Part shown: positions 48,192 to 56,398 of the stretch, one piece after another
How the letters are laid out: the number at the start of each line of letters is the position of its first letter
How positions within the stretch are numbered: the first letter of the stretch is position 1
From: Sulfurimonas hongkongensis
GTDB taxonomy: Bacteria > Campylobacterota > Campylobacteria > Campylobacterales > Sulfurimonadaceae
DNA length: 64,000 bases
Assembly (NCBI RefSeq): GCF_000445475.1
Contig: NZ_AUPZ01000003.1
Location: forward strand, 1 to 64,000
Reading direction: 5' to 3'
Translations under genes and position numbers: made by a program
The notes under the pieces: generated by a model
What the model saw: the letters and a program-made list of their open reading frames with translations, nothing else
The model's database searches: none
What the model was told of the DNA's origin: nothing

Positions 48192-49259
48192 TTATATAAC
48201 TATTGGCATTACAACTGTTTTAAAGTTAGCATCTATTAAAACAAAAGGTAGATTTCCTTCATTTAGTCCTATAGTAAATTCTGATGAGTTTATACTATTT
48301 AAAAAATCTAATAAATATTTTGAATTTATAGCTATAACAAAATCTTCACTAAAGTTTGTAATAAAGTTTATCTCTGTTTTTGCTTCTATATTATCATCAC
48401 TTAATGACTCAAATACAATCAAATCACTTAAAAAACTAATCTTTACATCTGATGATATAGTAGTTATTTGTTTGATGGACTCTATCATTTTAGCTTTTGG
48501 TAGAATTAAAGAGTTTTTTATCTCTTTTGGGATGATTCTTGTATATTCTGGAAATTTACCATTTATGAGTTTTGTAAAAAAAGTATATTGTTTTGAGTGA
48601 ATTATAAGATTTGTATCATCATAATACATCTCTATATCATCAAAGAAGAGTTTTTGAATCTCTACTATGGCTTTTTTTGGGATAATAATAGAGAGTTCAT
48701 TATCACTAGTATTTGTGATGGTTACAATGGCTAGTCTTCTTGTATCAGTAGAAGCAAAGTTTATACTATCTTTTTTTATATCTATAAGTGCACCATTTAA
48801 CTCAAATTTAGGATTGTTAGTATCAATCGCTGGAGTTATTTTTTTGAGTGACTCTATAAGAGAGTGAGAGTTTATAGAGATGCGAGGTTTTCCTTCATAA
48901 GTTGGAAATGATGGAAAGTCATTATATGAAAAAGTTGGTAGTTTAAACTTTGAGTGTGATTGTGAGATAAATAGTATCTCATTTTTTACTTCTAGGTTTA
49001 TCTCTGTATCTTTAAGTATTCTTATAATATCTAAGAGTTTTTTACCATTAGCAGTAATGCTTCCAGTTGATATGATATTTAGTAAGTCTGTAGAGACTTC
49101 AAATCCTATCTCTTGATCAGTAGCTCTTAGAGTTAATTTTTCTTCATTAACATTTATAAAAACGTGAGAAGTTATTTGAGAAGTATCTTTTTTTTCTAAA
49201 AATGGTTGAGCATTTATTAGTATGTTTTCTATGATTGATTTAGAGATTGTTATCTTCAT
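48192..49259 (-). CDS. dnaN: DNA polymerase III beta sliding clamp
   Basis: The 355-residue protein has the three-fold beta clamp repeat. Recognisable pieces are LRATDQEIGFEV, FASTDTRRLAIV and the C-terminal VLIDANFKTVVMPIVI, which replaces the common MPMR-L ending. It tethers the polymerase to DNA. Its length and position after dnaA and the second origin half are as expected. Confidence 0.96.
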   Translation of the reverse strand: MKITISKSIIENILINAQPFLEKKDTSQITSHVFINVNEEKLTLRATDQEIGFEVSTDLLNIISTGSITANGKKLLDIIRILKDTEINLEVKNEILFISQSHSKFKLPTFSYNDFPSFPTYEGKPRISINSHSLIESLKKITPAIDTNNPKFELNGALIDIKKDSINFASTDTRRLAIVTITNTSDNELSIIIPKKAIVEIQKLFFDDIEMYYDDTNLIIHSKQYTFFTKLINGKFPEYTRIIPKEIKNSLILPKAKMIESIKQITTISSDVKISFLSDLIVFESLSDDNIEAKTEINFITNFSEDFVIAINSKYLLDFLNSINSSEFTIGLNEGNLPFVLIDANFKTVVMPIVI

Positions 49260-49434
49260 ATGAATTCCTATTATTATATAATATTTAGTAAGTAGTAGTA
49301 GGAGATGGTGATTATGTGAATATCACTTTTTGCTTCCCACTAACAGAGCTTTTTGGATGTGATGAACCAAAGTAACTCTACTCACATCTATTCACTTTTA
49401 TGATTATATCTTTTTTTAAACAAAAATATAACAT
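49260..49434. other. oriC half-site between dnaA and dnaN (oriC2-like)
   Basis: The gap contains DnaA-box cores GTGAA at 49316-49320 (within gtgaatatcac) and TTCAC at 49391-49395 (within tctattcactt). An AT-rich stretch at 49396-49434 is suited to strand opening. Campylobacterota origins are known to be bipartite at ruvC-dnaA-dnaN with TTCAC-core boxes, which fits this layout. Which half unwinds is inferred from AT content only. Confidence 0.75.
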
Positions 49435-50742
49435 TTAAGATACAGAAGTTATTTTATTGGTCAATTCTTCTATTTTAACTCTAAAATCTTCATCATTTTT
49501 CATAAGTTCATTTATTTTTTTTATAGTATGGCTGATGGCAGTATGGTCTTTCATTCCAAAATATTGAGCGAGTTGAGGCATAGTATTGTGAGTTAATTCA
49601 CGACATAGATATATACTAACTCTTCTAGCATATACTAAGTTTCTACTTCTACCTTTTGAACGAATTTCAGTTGGTTTTATGTTTAAATCTTTTGCAACAC
49701 TATTTGTAATAGTGTCTAGTGTTAGGTTAGCTCTATTTTCTTGGAGTTGATCTCTAAGTACATTTTTTGTAAAGGCCAAATCTATCTCTATGTGCATAAG
49801 CTGTGAGTAAGCATGAAGTTTAGATAAGATTCCCTCAATTTCACGAACATTACTCTCTATAACAGTAGCTATATAGTTTATGATATCGTTAGATAGTTTA
49901 ACTTTGTTAATTTCACACTTTTTTTTGATGATGGCGATTTTTGTCTCAAGCTCTGGTGGCTGGATATCTGCAACTAAGCCCCACTCAAATCTACTTTGAA
50001 GTCTTTTTTCTAGTCCACCTATTTTTTTAGGATGTTTATCTGCTGTTAGTATTATCTGTTTGCCCGCACCTTTTAGTGCTTCAAAAGTGTGAAAAAATTC
50101 TTCTTGGATTCCTTCTTTATTACTTAAAAATTGAACATCATCTATAAGAAGAACATCACATTTTCTATATTTTTCTTGAAATGATGGCATCGTTTTGTTT
50201 CTAACATGCCTTATAAAGTCATTTAAAAACTGCTCAACTGAGGTATAAATAACACTTTTACCGTGGTTTAAAAAAACATTTCCAGCTGATTGCATAAGGT
50301 GAGTCTTTCCTAAACCAACTCCACCATAGATAAAAAGAGGGTTATAAACCTCTCCAGCTGCTTCACTTACACTCTTTACTGCAGCATAAGCAAACTGATT
50401 TGAGCCACCAACCATAAAGTTATCAAAAGTATGGGAGGGATTTAGCAGAGAGTGTTGTGGTTTTTGATCACTCTTTTGTTTTTTACCCTTTTGAGCTACT
50501 AGATTTTTTAGAGTAATCTTTACATTAACTTTATTTCCACTTTTTATTTCAAAGAGGTGAGTTATCTTTTCGGTATATTTATTTTTTATCCAGTTAAGTA
50601 CAAGAGCATTTGGGGCATAAAAAATTGCCATATCGCTTGTAGATTTTTTAACATCATAGACGAGTTGCTTTATATATCTGTTATATTGTAACTCTGTTAT
50701 CTCTTCTCTTAATAGTTCTAAAACTTCTTGACCTATATTCAC
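49435..50742 (-). CDS. dnaA: Chromosomal replication initiator protein
   Basis: The 435-residue protein has the N-terminal helicase-interaction domain, AAA+ core (GGVGLGKTHLMQ Walker A, LLIDDVQF Walker B) and C-terminal DNA-binding domain (KDHTAISHTIKKI signature). The start codon is GTG, since the overlapping ATG at 50744 is followed at once by TGA. An AAGG ribosome site precedes it. The start itself overlaps a TATTCAC box, suggesting autoregulation. Confidence 0.98.
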   Translation of the reverse strand: MNIGQEVLELLREEITELQYNRYIKQLVYDVKKSTSDMAIFYAPNALVLNWIKNKYTEKITHLFEIKSGNKVNVKITLKNLVAQKGKKQKSDQKPQHSLLNPSHTFDNFMVGGSNQFAYAAVKSVSEAAGEVYNPLFIYGGVGLGKTHLMQSAGNVFLNHGKSVIYTSVEQFLNDFIRHVRNKTMPSFQEKYRKCDVLLIDDVQFLSNKEGIQEEFFHTFEALKGAGKQIILTADKHPKKIGGLEKRLQSRFEWGLVADIQPPELETKIAIIKKKCEINKVKLSNDIINYIATVIESNVREIEGILSKLHAYSQLMHIEIDLAFTKNVLRDQLQENRANLTLDTITNSVAKDLNIKPTEIRSKGRSRNLVYARRVSIYLCRELTHNTMPQLAQYFGMKDHTAISHTIKKINELMKNDEDFRVKIEELTNKITSVS

Positions 50743-50900
50743 ATAAAGCCTTATTTAAATTATTTAGATGTGAATAGTAACTCTTTAATCCATAAATATC
50801 CATTAAAAACAAGTGAATAACTAAAATTTAACAACGTGAATAACTATAAGTTTTAAACTCTTTTGTATATAATGACTTAAAAATTAAAAGATTAATAAAC
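50743..50900. other. oriC half-site between dnaA and ruvC (oriC1-like)
   Basis: GTGAATA-type DnaA boxes start at 50770, 50813 and 50836 in one orientation, and a TTCAC box at 50738-50742 covers the dnaA start codon in the other. The remainder is AT-rich and must also hold the divergent promoters of dnaA and ruvC. Position and box core match the bipartite origins of Campylobacterota. Confidence 0.78.
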
Positions 50901-51377
50901 ATGATAATACTAGGACTAGACCCAGGAACTAGAAATATGGGTTATGCACTTATAAGGTTAGAAAATTTTAAAATCTCTTTGCTTGAGGCTGGACTTATAA
51001 AGATGAAAGCTGAGAATTTACAATTTCAAATACCTCAGATGGTAGAGGCTCTTGATAATATCTTTAAAAATCACACTATAGATGAAGTAGCTCTAGAAGA
51101 TATTTTTTATGCTCACAACCCTGCAACAACTATAAAATTAGCACAATTTCGCGGAGCAATTATGTTAAAGATTTTACAAGTTCATGGCACATTTAGCGAA
51201 TATACTGCACTTCAAGTAAAAAAAGCACTAACGGGAAAAGCAAAAGCTTCAAAAGAGCAAGTCTCTTTCATGGTTAAAAGACTGTTAAATATAAAAAAAG
51301 AGATAAAACCACTAGATATATCAGATGCAATGGCTGTAGCAATAACACATTCGCAAAGAGTTAAATTAAGAAAATAA
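50901..51377 (+). CDS. ruvC: Holliday junction resolvase
   Basis: The 158-residue protein has the RuvC fold with catalytic acids visible: Asp in [15 protein letters not shown], Glu in EVALEDIFY, and the C-terminal Asp pair in [14 protein letters not shown]. It cuts four-way junctions during recombination repair. It is divergent from dnaA across the origin. The ribosome site is weak (AAAGATTAATAAAC). Confidence 0.96.
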   Translation: MIILGLDPGTRNMGYALIRLENFKISLLEAGLIKMKAENLQFQIPQMVEALDNIFKNHTIDEVALEDIFYAHNPATTIKLAQFRGAIMLKILQVHGTFSEYTALQVKKALTGKAKASKEQVSFMVKRLLNIKKEIKPLDISDAMAVAITHSQRVKLRK

Positions 51378-51469
51378 TTTAAAAAGAAACTCTTGCTATA
51401 TATCAAAAAATAAAAGATATAAAGAGGATACAATCAAAAATAAAAGTGTAGTTAAAGGAAATAATAAAA

Positions 51470-52435
51470 ATGAATCAATTTACAAACCTCCCAGAGGGAC
51501 ATCCAGTTAGAGTTTATTTAGAAGAAAATCAACTCATTCGTGGTCTGATGGCAAGTATCAATAGCATAGATATAGATAAAAACCCAGATGAGTTTAAAGA
51601 GAAGTTTAAAAGACTTTGTTTAGTTGAAAAACACTTTGCAAGAAAAGAGAATCAACTCTTCCCGTATTTAGAACAGTATGGATGGACATCTCCATCTCAA
51701 AATATGTGGGCTTTTCATGATGATATTAGAGCCATCGTAAAGCAGGCTAGAAATCTCGTAGAGAGTGATGAAAAAGAGTCACTTATGATGGTTTTACAAA
51801 ATCTTTTTCGCAATCTAGAACATATTATGCAAGTTGAAGAGGGTAGACTTCTCCCACGTGCATTAGAGATGCTACAAGTTGATGATTGGAAAGAGATGAG
51901 AGATGGAGATGAAGAGATAGGTTGGATGTTTGATGAAGCTCCAACTGCATATCCAGCACATGTAAAAGATGAATATATTCATCCATCACAAGATACTAAA
52001 AAGAGAAAACTCCCTTTTTCACTTGATGGTAGAATAGATTTAGAACAGGGTCATATGTTACCAGAGCAGATAAATTGGCTCTTAAAATTTATGCCTGTTG
52101 ATATTACTTATGTTGATGAGAATGATGTTGTTATTTTTTATAATCGCGGAGAAGATAGAGTTTTTCCAAGAAGTGCGGGAATTATTGGTCGTGAAGTAAA
52201 GTTTTGTCACCCTCCAAAGTCAGTTGATCAAGTTTTGATGATACTAAGAGAGTTTAAAGCTGGACGAAGAGATGAAGCTGAGTTTTGGATAACATTTAAA
52301 GGCAAGTTTATACACATTCGTTACTTTGCTATTCGTGATGATGAGGGTAACTACAAAGGTGTTATAGAAGTTAGTCAAGATGTTACTCACATCAGAGAGC
52401 TTGAGGGTCAACAAAGACTACTTGATTGGGAATAA
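51470..52435 (+). CDS. Hemerythrin-like domain protein with PAS-like C-terminus (DUF438 type)
   Basis: The 321-residue protein has a helical N-terminal half with spaced His/Glu ligands (HPVRVYLEENQ, EKHFARKENQLFPYLE, FHDDIRAI, LEHIMQVEEGRLLP), as in HHE hemerythrin domains. The C-terminal half is PAS-like (VDITYVDENDVVIFYN, IGREVKFCHPPKSVDQV, SQDVTHIRELEG). Such proteins are thought to sense oxygen, NO or redox state. There is no output domain, so it may act alone or through a partner. Confidence 0.85.
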   Translation: MNQFTNLPEGHPVRVYLEENQLIRGLMASINSIDIDKNPDEFKEKFKRLCLVEKHFARKENQLFPYLEQYGWTSPSQNMWAFHDDIRAIVKQARNLVESDEKESLMMVLQNLFRNLEHIMQVEEGRLLPRALEMLQVDDWKEMRDGDEEIGWMFDEAPTAYPAHVKDEYIHPSQDTKKRKLPFSLDGRIDLEQGHMLPEQINWLLKFMPVDITYVDENDVVIFYNRGEDRVFPRSAGIIGREVKFCHPPKSVDQVLMILREFKAGRRDEAEFWITFKGKFIHIRYFAIRDDEGNYKGVIEVSQDVTHIRELEGQQRLLDWE

Positions 52436-52488
52436 AGTTTAGCTAATCTTGCTATAATTAAAGTTCAAATAAAATTAAGGAACAAATT

Positions 52489-52800
52489 ATGAGCAAATTT
52501 ACAAACGCAACAATTACAAAAGAGGCAAATATTTATTATGACGGAAGTGTAACTAGTCGTAGTGTTGAGTTAGAAGATGGCTCACAGATATCACTAGGCG
52601 TTATGCTACCGGGTGAATACACTTTTAATACAAACAAAGCTGAAATAATGGAGATACTAAGTGGTAATTTAGAAGTTAAGTTACCAGATGAAGAGTGGAA
52701 AACTCTAAGTACACCAGAATCTTTTAATGTAGCAGCAAACTCATCTTTTGATGTTAGAGTTAAAACAGTTACAGACTATTGTTGTAGATATATTGATTAG
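52489..52800 (+). CDS. ppnP: Pyrimidine/purine nucleoside phosphorylase
   Basis: The 103-residue protein has the PpnP (DUF1255) cupin pattern (SVELEDGSQISLGVMLPGEYTF, SFDVRVKTVTDYCCRY). The family splits several nucleosides with phosphate. AAGGA precedes the ATG. It is 53 bp after the hemerythrin gene in the same direction. Confidence 0.9.
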   Translation: MSKFTNATITKEANIYYDGSVTSRSVELEDGSQISLGVMLPGEYTFNTNKAEIMEILSGNLEVKLPDEEWKTLSTPESFNVAANSSFDVRVKTVTDYCCRYID

Positions 52801-52850
52801 TCTTTTAAAGAGTTCTTTTATAATAATCTAAATCAAGTTTAGGATGATGA

Positions 52851-54131
52851 TTAGTGTATAGGAGTTCTATCATCTGGTCCTAAGTAGAGTTGGCGTGGGC
52901 GGGCTATTTTTATGGTCTCTTGTTCTTTTAGCTCTATCCACTGAGATATCCAACCTGGCGTTCTTCCTATTACAAAAATAACAGCAAACATATCTTTTGG
53001 AATTTTTAGAGCTTGGAGTATAAGACCTGAGTAGAAGTCTATGTTTGGATATAAATTTCTACTAATAAAGTACTCATCATTTAAAGCGATATTTTCTATC
53101 TTGTTAGCCACAGCCACAAGTTCACTATCTATCCCTAACTCTTCTATAAGTTCATCTCTGATTTTTTTGAGAATCTTTGCACGAGGATCAAAGTTTTTAT
53201 ATACACGATGTCCAAATCCCATCAGCCTAAAAGGATCATCTTTATCTTTTGCACGAGCTATAAACTCATCAACTCTATCAACTGTACCAATCATCTCTAA
53301 CTGACGAATAACTGACTCATTTGCTCCACCATGAGCACGACCCCATAAAGCACCTATGCCAGCACTAATAGCTGCATATGGATGTGCATGAGTTGAGCCG
53401 AGATTACGCACAGCAGTTGTAGACGCATTTTGCTCATGGTCAGCATGAAGAGTAAAGATAGTATCTAGTGCTTTTATCTCAATAGCAGTTAGATCTACAT
53501 GTTTGTGAGGATAAGCTCTCATCATATAGAGAAAATTTTCTGTAAAACCTTTTTGTAGATCTGGATAGATGATAGGAAGACCATTTGAGTATCTATATGA
53601 AAAAGCAGCTATAGTAGGGATTTTGGCGATAATCCTGTTTGCCATCTCCATATACTCTTCTGGCGAGTCTATATCTAAGTGATCAAAGTAAAAAGTAGAG
53701 AGTGCTGAGACGCCAGCAGATAAAATGGCCATAGGATGAGCTTGATCTACAAATGAGTCAAAGAGCTTTTTCATTCCCTCATGAATAAACGAGCGTTTTG
53801 CCATCTCTTCTTTAAAACTATCAAGTTCTTCTTTAGTCGGAAGTTCTTTGTTTAAAAGCAAATATGCAGTATCAAGGAATGTTTTTTTAGTTGCAAGATA
53901 TGAGATATCATATCCTCTATACATCAACTTACCCTTATCTCCATCTATGTAAGTTATCTTAGAGCGACAAGATGCAGTAGATGTATAACCTCTATCAAAG
54001 GTAAACATTCCCGTCTCTTTATAAAAGGTTGAAATATCGACAACAGAAGGACCAACTGTTGCTTCTAAGATAGGAAGCTCATATGACTTCCCATCTCTGT
54101 TGTCTATCAGTGTTACTGTATTGTTACTCAT
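52851..54131 (-). CDS. gltA: Citrate synthase
   Basis: The 426-residue protein has catalytic and signature motifs TLHADHEQNASTTAVRN, GALWGRAHGGANE, and GFGHRVYKNFDPRA. It condenses acetyl-CoA with oxaloacetate. In organisms with a reductive TCA cycle it may serve biosynthesis under some conditions. Convergent with ppnP; single gene. Confidence 0.97.
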   Translation of the reverse strand: MSNNTVTLIDNRDGKSYELPILEATVGPSVVDISTFYKETGMFTFDRGYTSTASCRSKITYIDGDKGKLMYRGYDISYLATKKTFLDTAYLLLNKELPTKEELDSFKEEMAKRSFIHEGMKKLFDSFVDQAHPMAILSAGVSALSTFYFDHLDIDSPEEYMEMANRIIAKIPTIAAFSYRYSNGLPIIYPDLQKGFTENFLYMMRAYPHKHVDLTAIEIKALDTIFTLHADHEQNASTTAVRNLGSTHAHPYAAISAGIGALWGRAHGGANESVIRQLEMIGTVDRVDEFIARAKDKDDPFRLMGFGHRVYKNFDPRAKILKKIRDELIEELGIDSELVAVANKIENIALNDEYFISRNLYPNIDFYSGLILQALKIPKDMFAVIFVIGRTPGWISQWIELKEQETIKIARPRQLYLGPDDRTPIH

Positions 54132-54190
54132 TTGTCTAGCCTTTACATTGATAATTACGAATTATTATATCATATAAATTTTATATGAGT

Positions 54191-55546
54191 TTATAAAACA
54201 GTTGCAAAAACATTTCCTCTTCTAAAGATATAAAATCTTTTCTTCTCTTGACTTTTAGTAGCAGATTTAAAGTCAGCTATATCTTTTATCTCCATTTGCT
54301 CTATTTGAATTATAATATCACCTTTTGCTATACCAATACTAAAAGCTTCACTGTTTGCATCTACACTTTCAACTAAAACTCCACCTGAGATATAAGTGTT
54401 GTTTTGTAAAACTCTTTGTGCCTCTTTTGGAAGTTCTACTACATTTAGACCTTTATAGTTTATATTTGCATTAGATAATTTTTTGTTTAGTGAGCCTAGC
54501 TCTACATTTACTATATCTATCTTTTTGTCTCGTAGAAACTTCATATTTACAACTTTTGATGGTTGATATGAACCTACTATATTTTTTAACATACTAGCAT
54601 TTTGTATCTTTTTACCATCTATTGAGATGATAAGGTCTCCTCTTTTTAGTCCAGCCTTATGTGCGGGAGAATCTTCTTCAACGCTGATGATTAGGGCTCC
54701 ATACTCATTGTCATAAAAACTACTCATATCTTCATTAATATCAGCAATGCCAACACCTAGATATGCTCGTGTGTATTTACCACTGTCAATGAGTTGTGAG
54801 GCTATTGAGGTAACCATATTTGATGGTATTGCTAGTCCTATGCCATCATTACCGCCACTTCTTGAGATGATAGCAGAGTTGATGCCTATGAGATGTCCAG
54901 CAGAGTTTACAAGTGCACCGCCAGAGTTACCAGGATTTATAGAGGCATCAGTCTGTATAAAGTCTTCATACTCAACTATTCCGATGCCATTTCTTCCAGT
55001 AGCTGAGACTATTCCTTGCGTTATAGTCTCACCAACTCCAAAAGGATTTCCAAGAGCAAAGACTACATCTCCAACCCTAACATTATCAGAGTTATAAAAA
55101 GTAACTGCATTTAAGCCATCTGCATCTATCTTTATAATGGCTATATCACTCTTTGCATCACTGCCAATTAGTTTTGCTTTATAACTTTTTTTCTTATCAA
55201 CTAGACTCACTTTTATCTCATCAGCACCATCAACTACATGGTTGTTAGTAACAATATAACCATCCTTTGAGATGATAACACCACTTCCTGATGTTCCTTG
55301 TGGAATCCTTGGTCGTTCAAAAAAGAATGGATTTTGATATCCTCTTTGAGCAGTTATAGTCTTTTTAGTAGATATATTTACAACACTTGTTCTAATACCT
55401 TTTAAAACATTGTTATAAGAGAGGATAAAATTTTGGCTTGTGGGATTTTTTCGCTGAGTGTTTTCATCAGCATATTTGAAGTTCACCCCATCTTTAGCAT
55501 TTAGTAAAGATAGAGAGACTAAACATATTAGAAGTATCTTTTTCAT
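54191..55546 (-). CDS. htrA: Periplasmic serine protease, HtrA/DegP type
   Basis: The 451-residue protein has a signal peptide (MKKILLICLVSLSLLNAK) and a trypsin-like protease with triad His (TNNHVVDGA), Asp (DAKSDIAIIKI) and Ser (SINPGNSGGALVN). Two PDZ domains follow (about 260-350, 360-445). It degrades or refolds damaged envelope proteins. In Campylobacter HtrA can also be secreted; that cannot be judged here. Confidence 0.96.
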   Translation of the reverse strand: MKKILLICLVSLSLLNAKDGVNFKYADENTQRKNPTSQNFILSYNNVLKGIRTSVVNISTKKTITAQRGYQNPFFFERPRIPQGTSGSGVIISKDGYIVTNNHVVDGADEIKVSLVDKKKSYKAKLIGSDAKSDIAIIKIDADGLNAVTFYNSDNVRVGDVVFALGNPFGVGETITQGIVSATGRNGIGIVEYEDFIQTDASINPGNSGGALVNSAGHLIGINSAIISRSGGNDGIGLAIPSNMVTSIASQLIDSGKYTRAYLGVGIADINEDMSSFYDNEYGALIISVEEDSPAHKAGLKRGDLIISIDGKKIQNASMLKNIVGSYQPSKVVNMKFLRDKKIDIVNVELGSLNKKLSNANINYKGLNVVELPKEAQRVLQNNTYISGGVLVESVDANSEAFSIGIAKGDIIIQIEQMEIKDIADFKSATKSQEKKRFYIFRRGNVFATVL

Positions 55547-55637
55547 CTGTTTTTCCTTAATAATGAAATAACAAAGTTTATAAGTATTAAGTTTACAAAG
55601 TACTAACGAATATATAACGATTGGTTAACAAGCTATT

Positions 55638-56021
55638 TTACATAAAAGTTTTTATGCTCTCAGCCATTCCAAAATCTGGATGTTTTTTTGGGTCAAGGAC
55701 TGCTTGGGCTATAGTCATATTATCGTTGTTTATAACTATAGGTGCTAGAAAGTTTACAGTAGAGTTTTCAAGAGGTTTTTGAATAACTACAATGTTGTAA
55801 GCACTAAGACTAGAATCCTCTTTTATATCTAAGAGAATTTTTATATCTGATTTTATATCAAAAGAGTACTCTCTTAATTCATAAGGGTTTACCACAGTAA
55901 AAGAGATATTTTTATTATCTATATCCCTTATCGTTGAAAATAGGTTATCAATCTGAACTATTTCTACATTCATTGTCTCTTCAAAACCTAATATACTACC
56001 CTTTACTTTATACTTTTGCAT
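55638..56021 (-). CDS. fliW: Flagellar assembly factor
   Basis: The 127-residue protein has FliW features (GSILGFEETMNVEIVQID, NPYELREYSFDI, TVNFLAPIVINNDNMTIAQAVL). FliW controls CsrA and flagellin in a three-part switch. It lies far from the hook cluster here, beside an unknown gene and nrdA on the same strand. Confidence 0.92.
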   Translation of the reverse strand: MQKYKVKGSILGFEETMNVEIVQIDNLFSTIRDIDNKNISFTVVNPYELREYSFDIKSDIKILLDIKEDSSLSAYNIVVIQKPLENSTVNFLAPIVINNDNMTIAQAVLDPKKHPDFGMAESIKTFM

Positions 56022-56031
56022 CAGCTTCTCC

Positions 56032-56397
56032 TTAAAATTGCCCCTCTTTGTACTTGATACTAGAAGATATTATGTAGCATAAAGCATTTTTTATGCCAAA
56101 TTCATCATCATAATTTCCAACACCAAATACAAATATGCCATCACTGCTTAAAAGAGTAAGCCCATTACTCATGTCTACAAAAGATAGTTTATCATTTTTA
56201 ATAAGTCCTGCATCGCTAACATCATTAAACTCTAAAGTTATAGTTACCCAGTCAAAGTCCCTAGAACTATCTTGAGTAGTTATAACAACTCTTATAACAC
56301 TTTTTGATAGAATTTCAATAGAACGAAACTCTGCATCTATAAAATTATCAAATCTTGAGCAAAAATTTTCAAGATTTTTTGCAAGTAGAGGTTTCAT
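56032..56397 (-). CDS. Small protein of unknown function, between nrdA and fliW
   Basis: The 121-residue protein appears beta-rich in its centre (VIRVVITTQD, DWVTITLEFNDV, KLSFVDMSNGLTLL) with a C-terminal helix. It has no signal or membrane segment. It starts 1 bp after nrdA and ends 10 bp before fliW, so all three are co-transcribed. No family is recognised. Confidence 0.72.
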   Translation of the reverse strand: MKPLLAKNLENFCSRFDNFIDAEFRSIEILSKSVIRVVITTQDSSRDFDWVTITLEFNDVSDAGLIKNDKLSFVDMSNGLTLLSSDGIFVFGVGNYDDEFGIKNALCYIISSSIKYKEGQF

Positions 56398-56398
56398 C

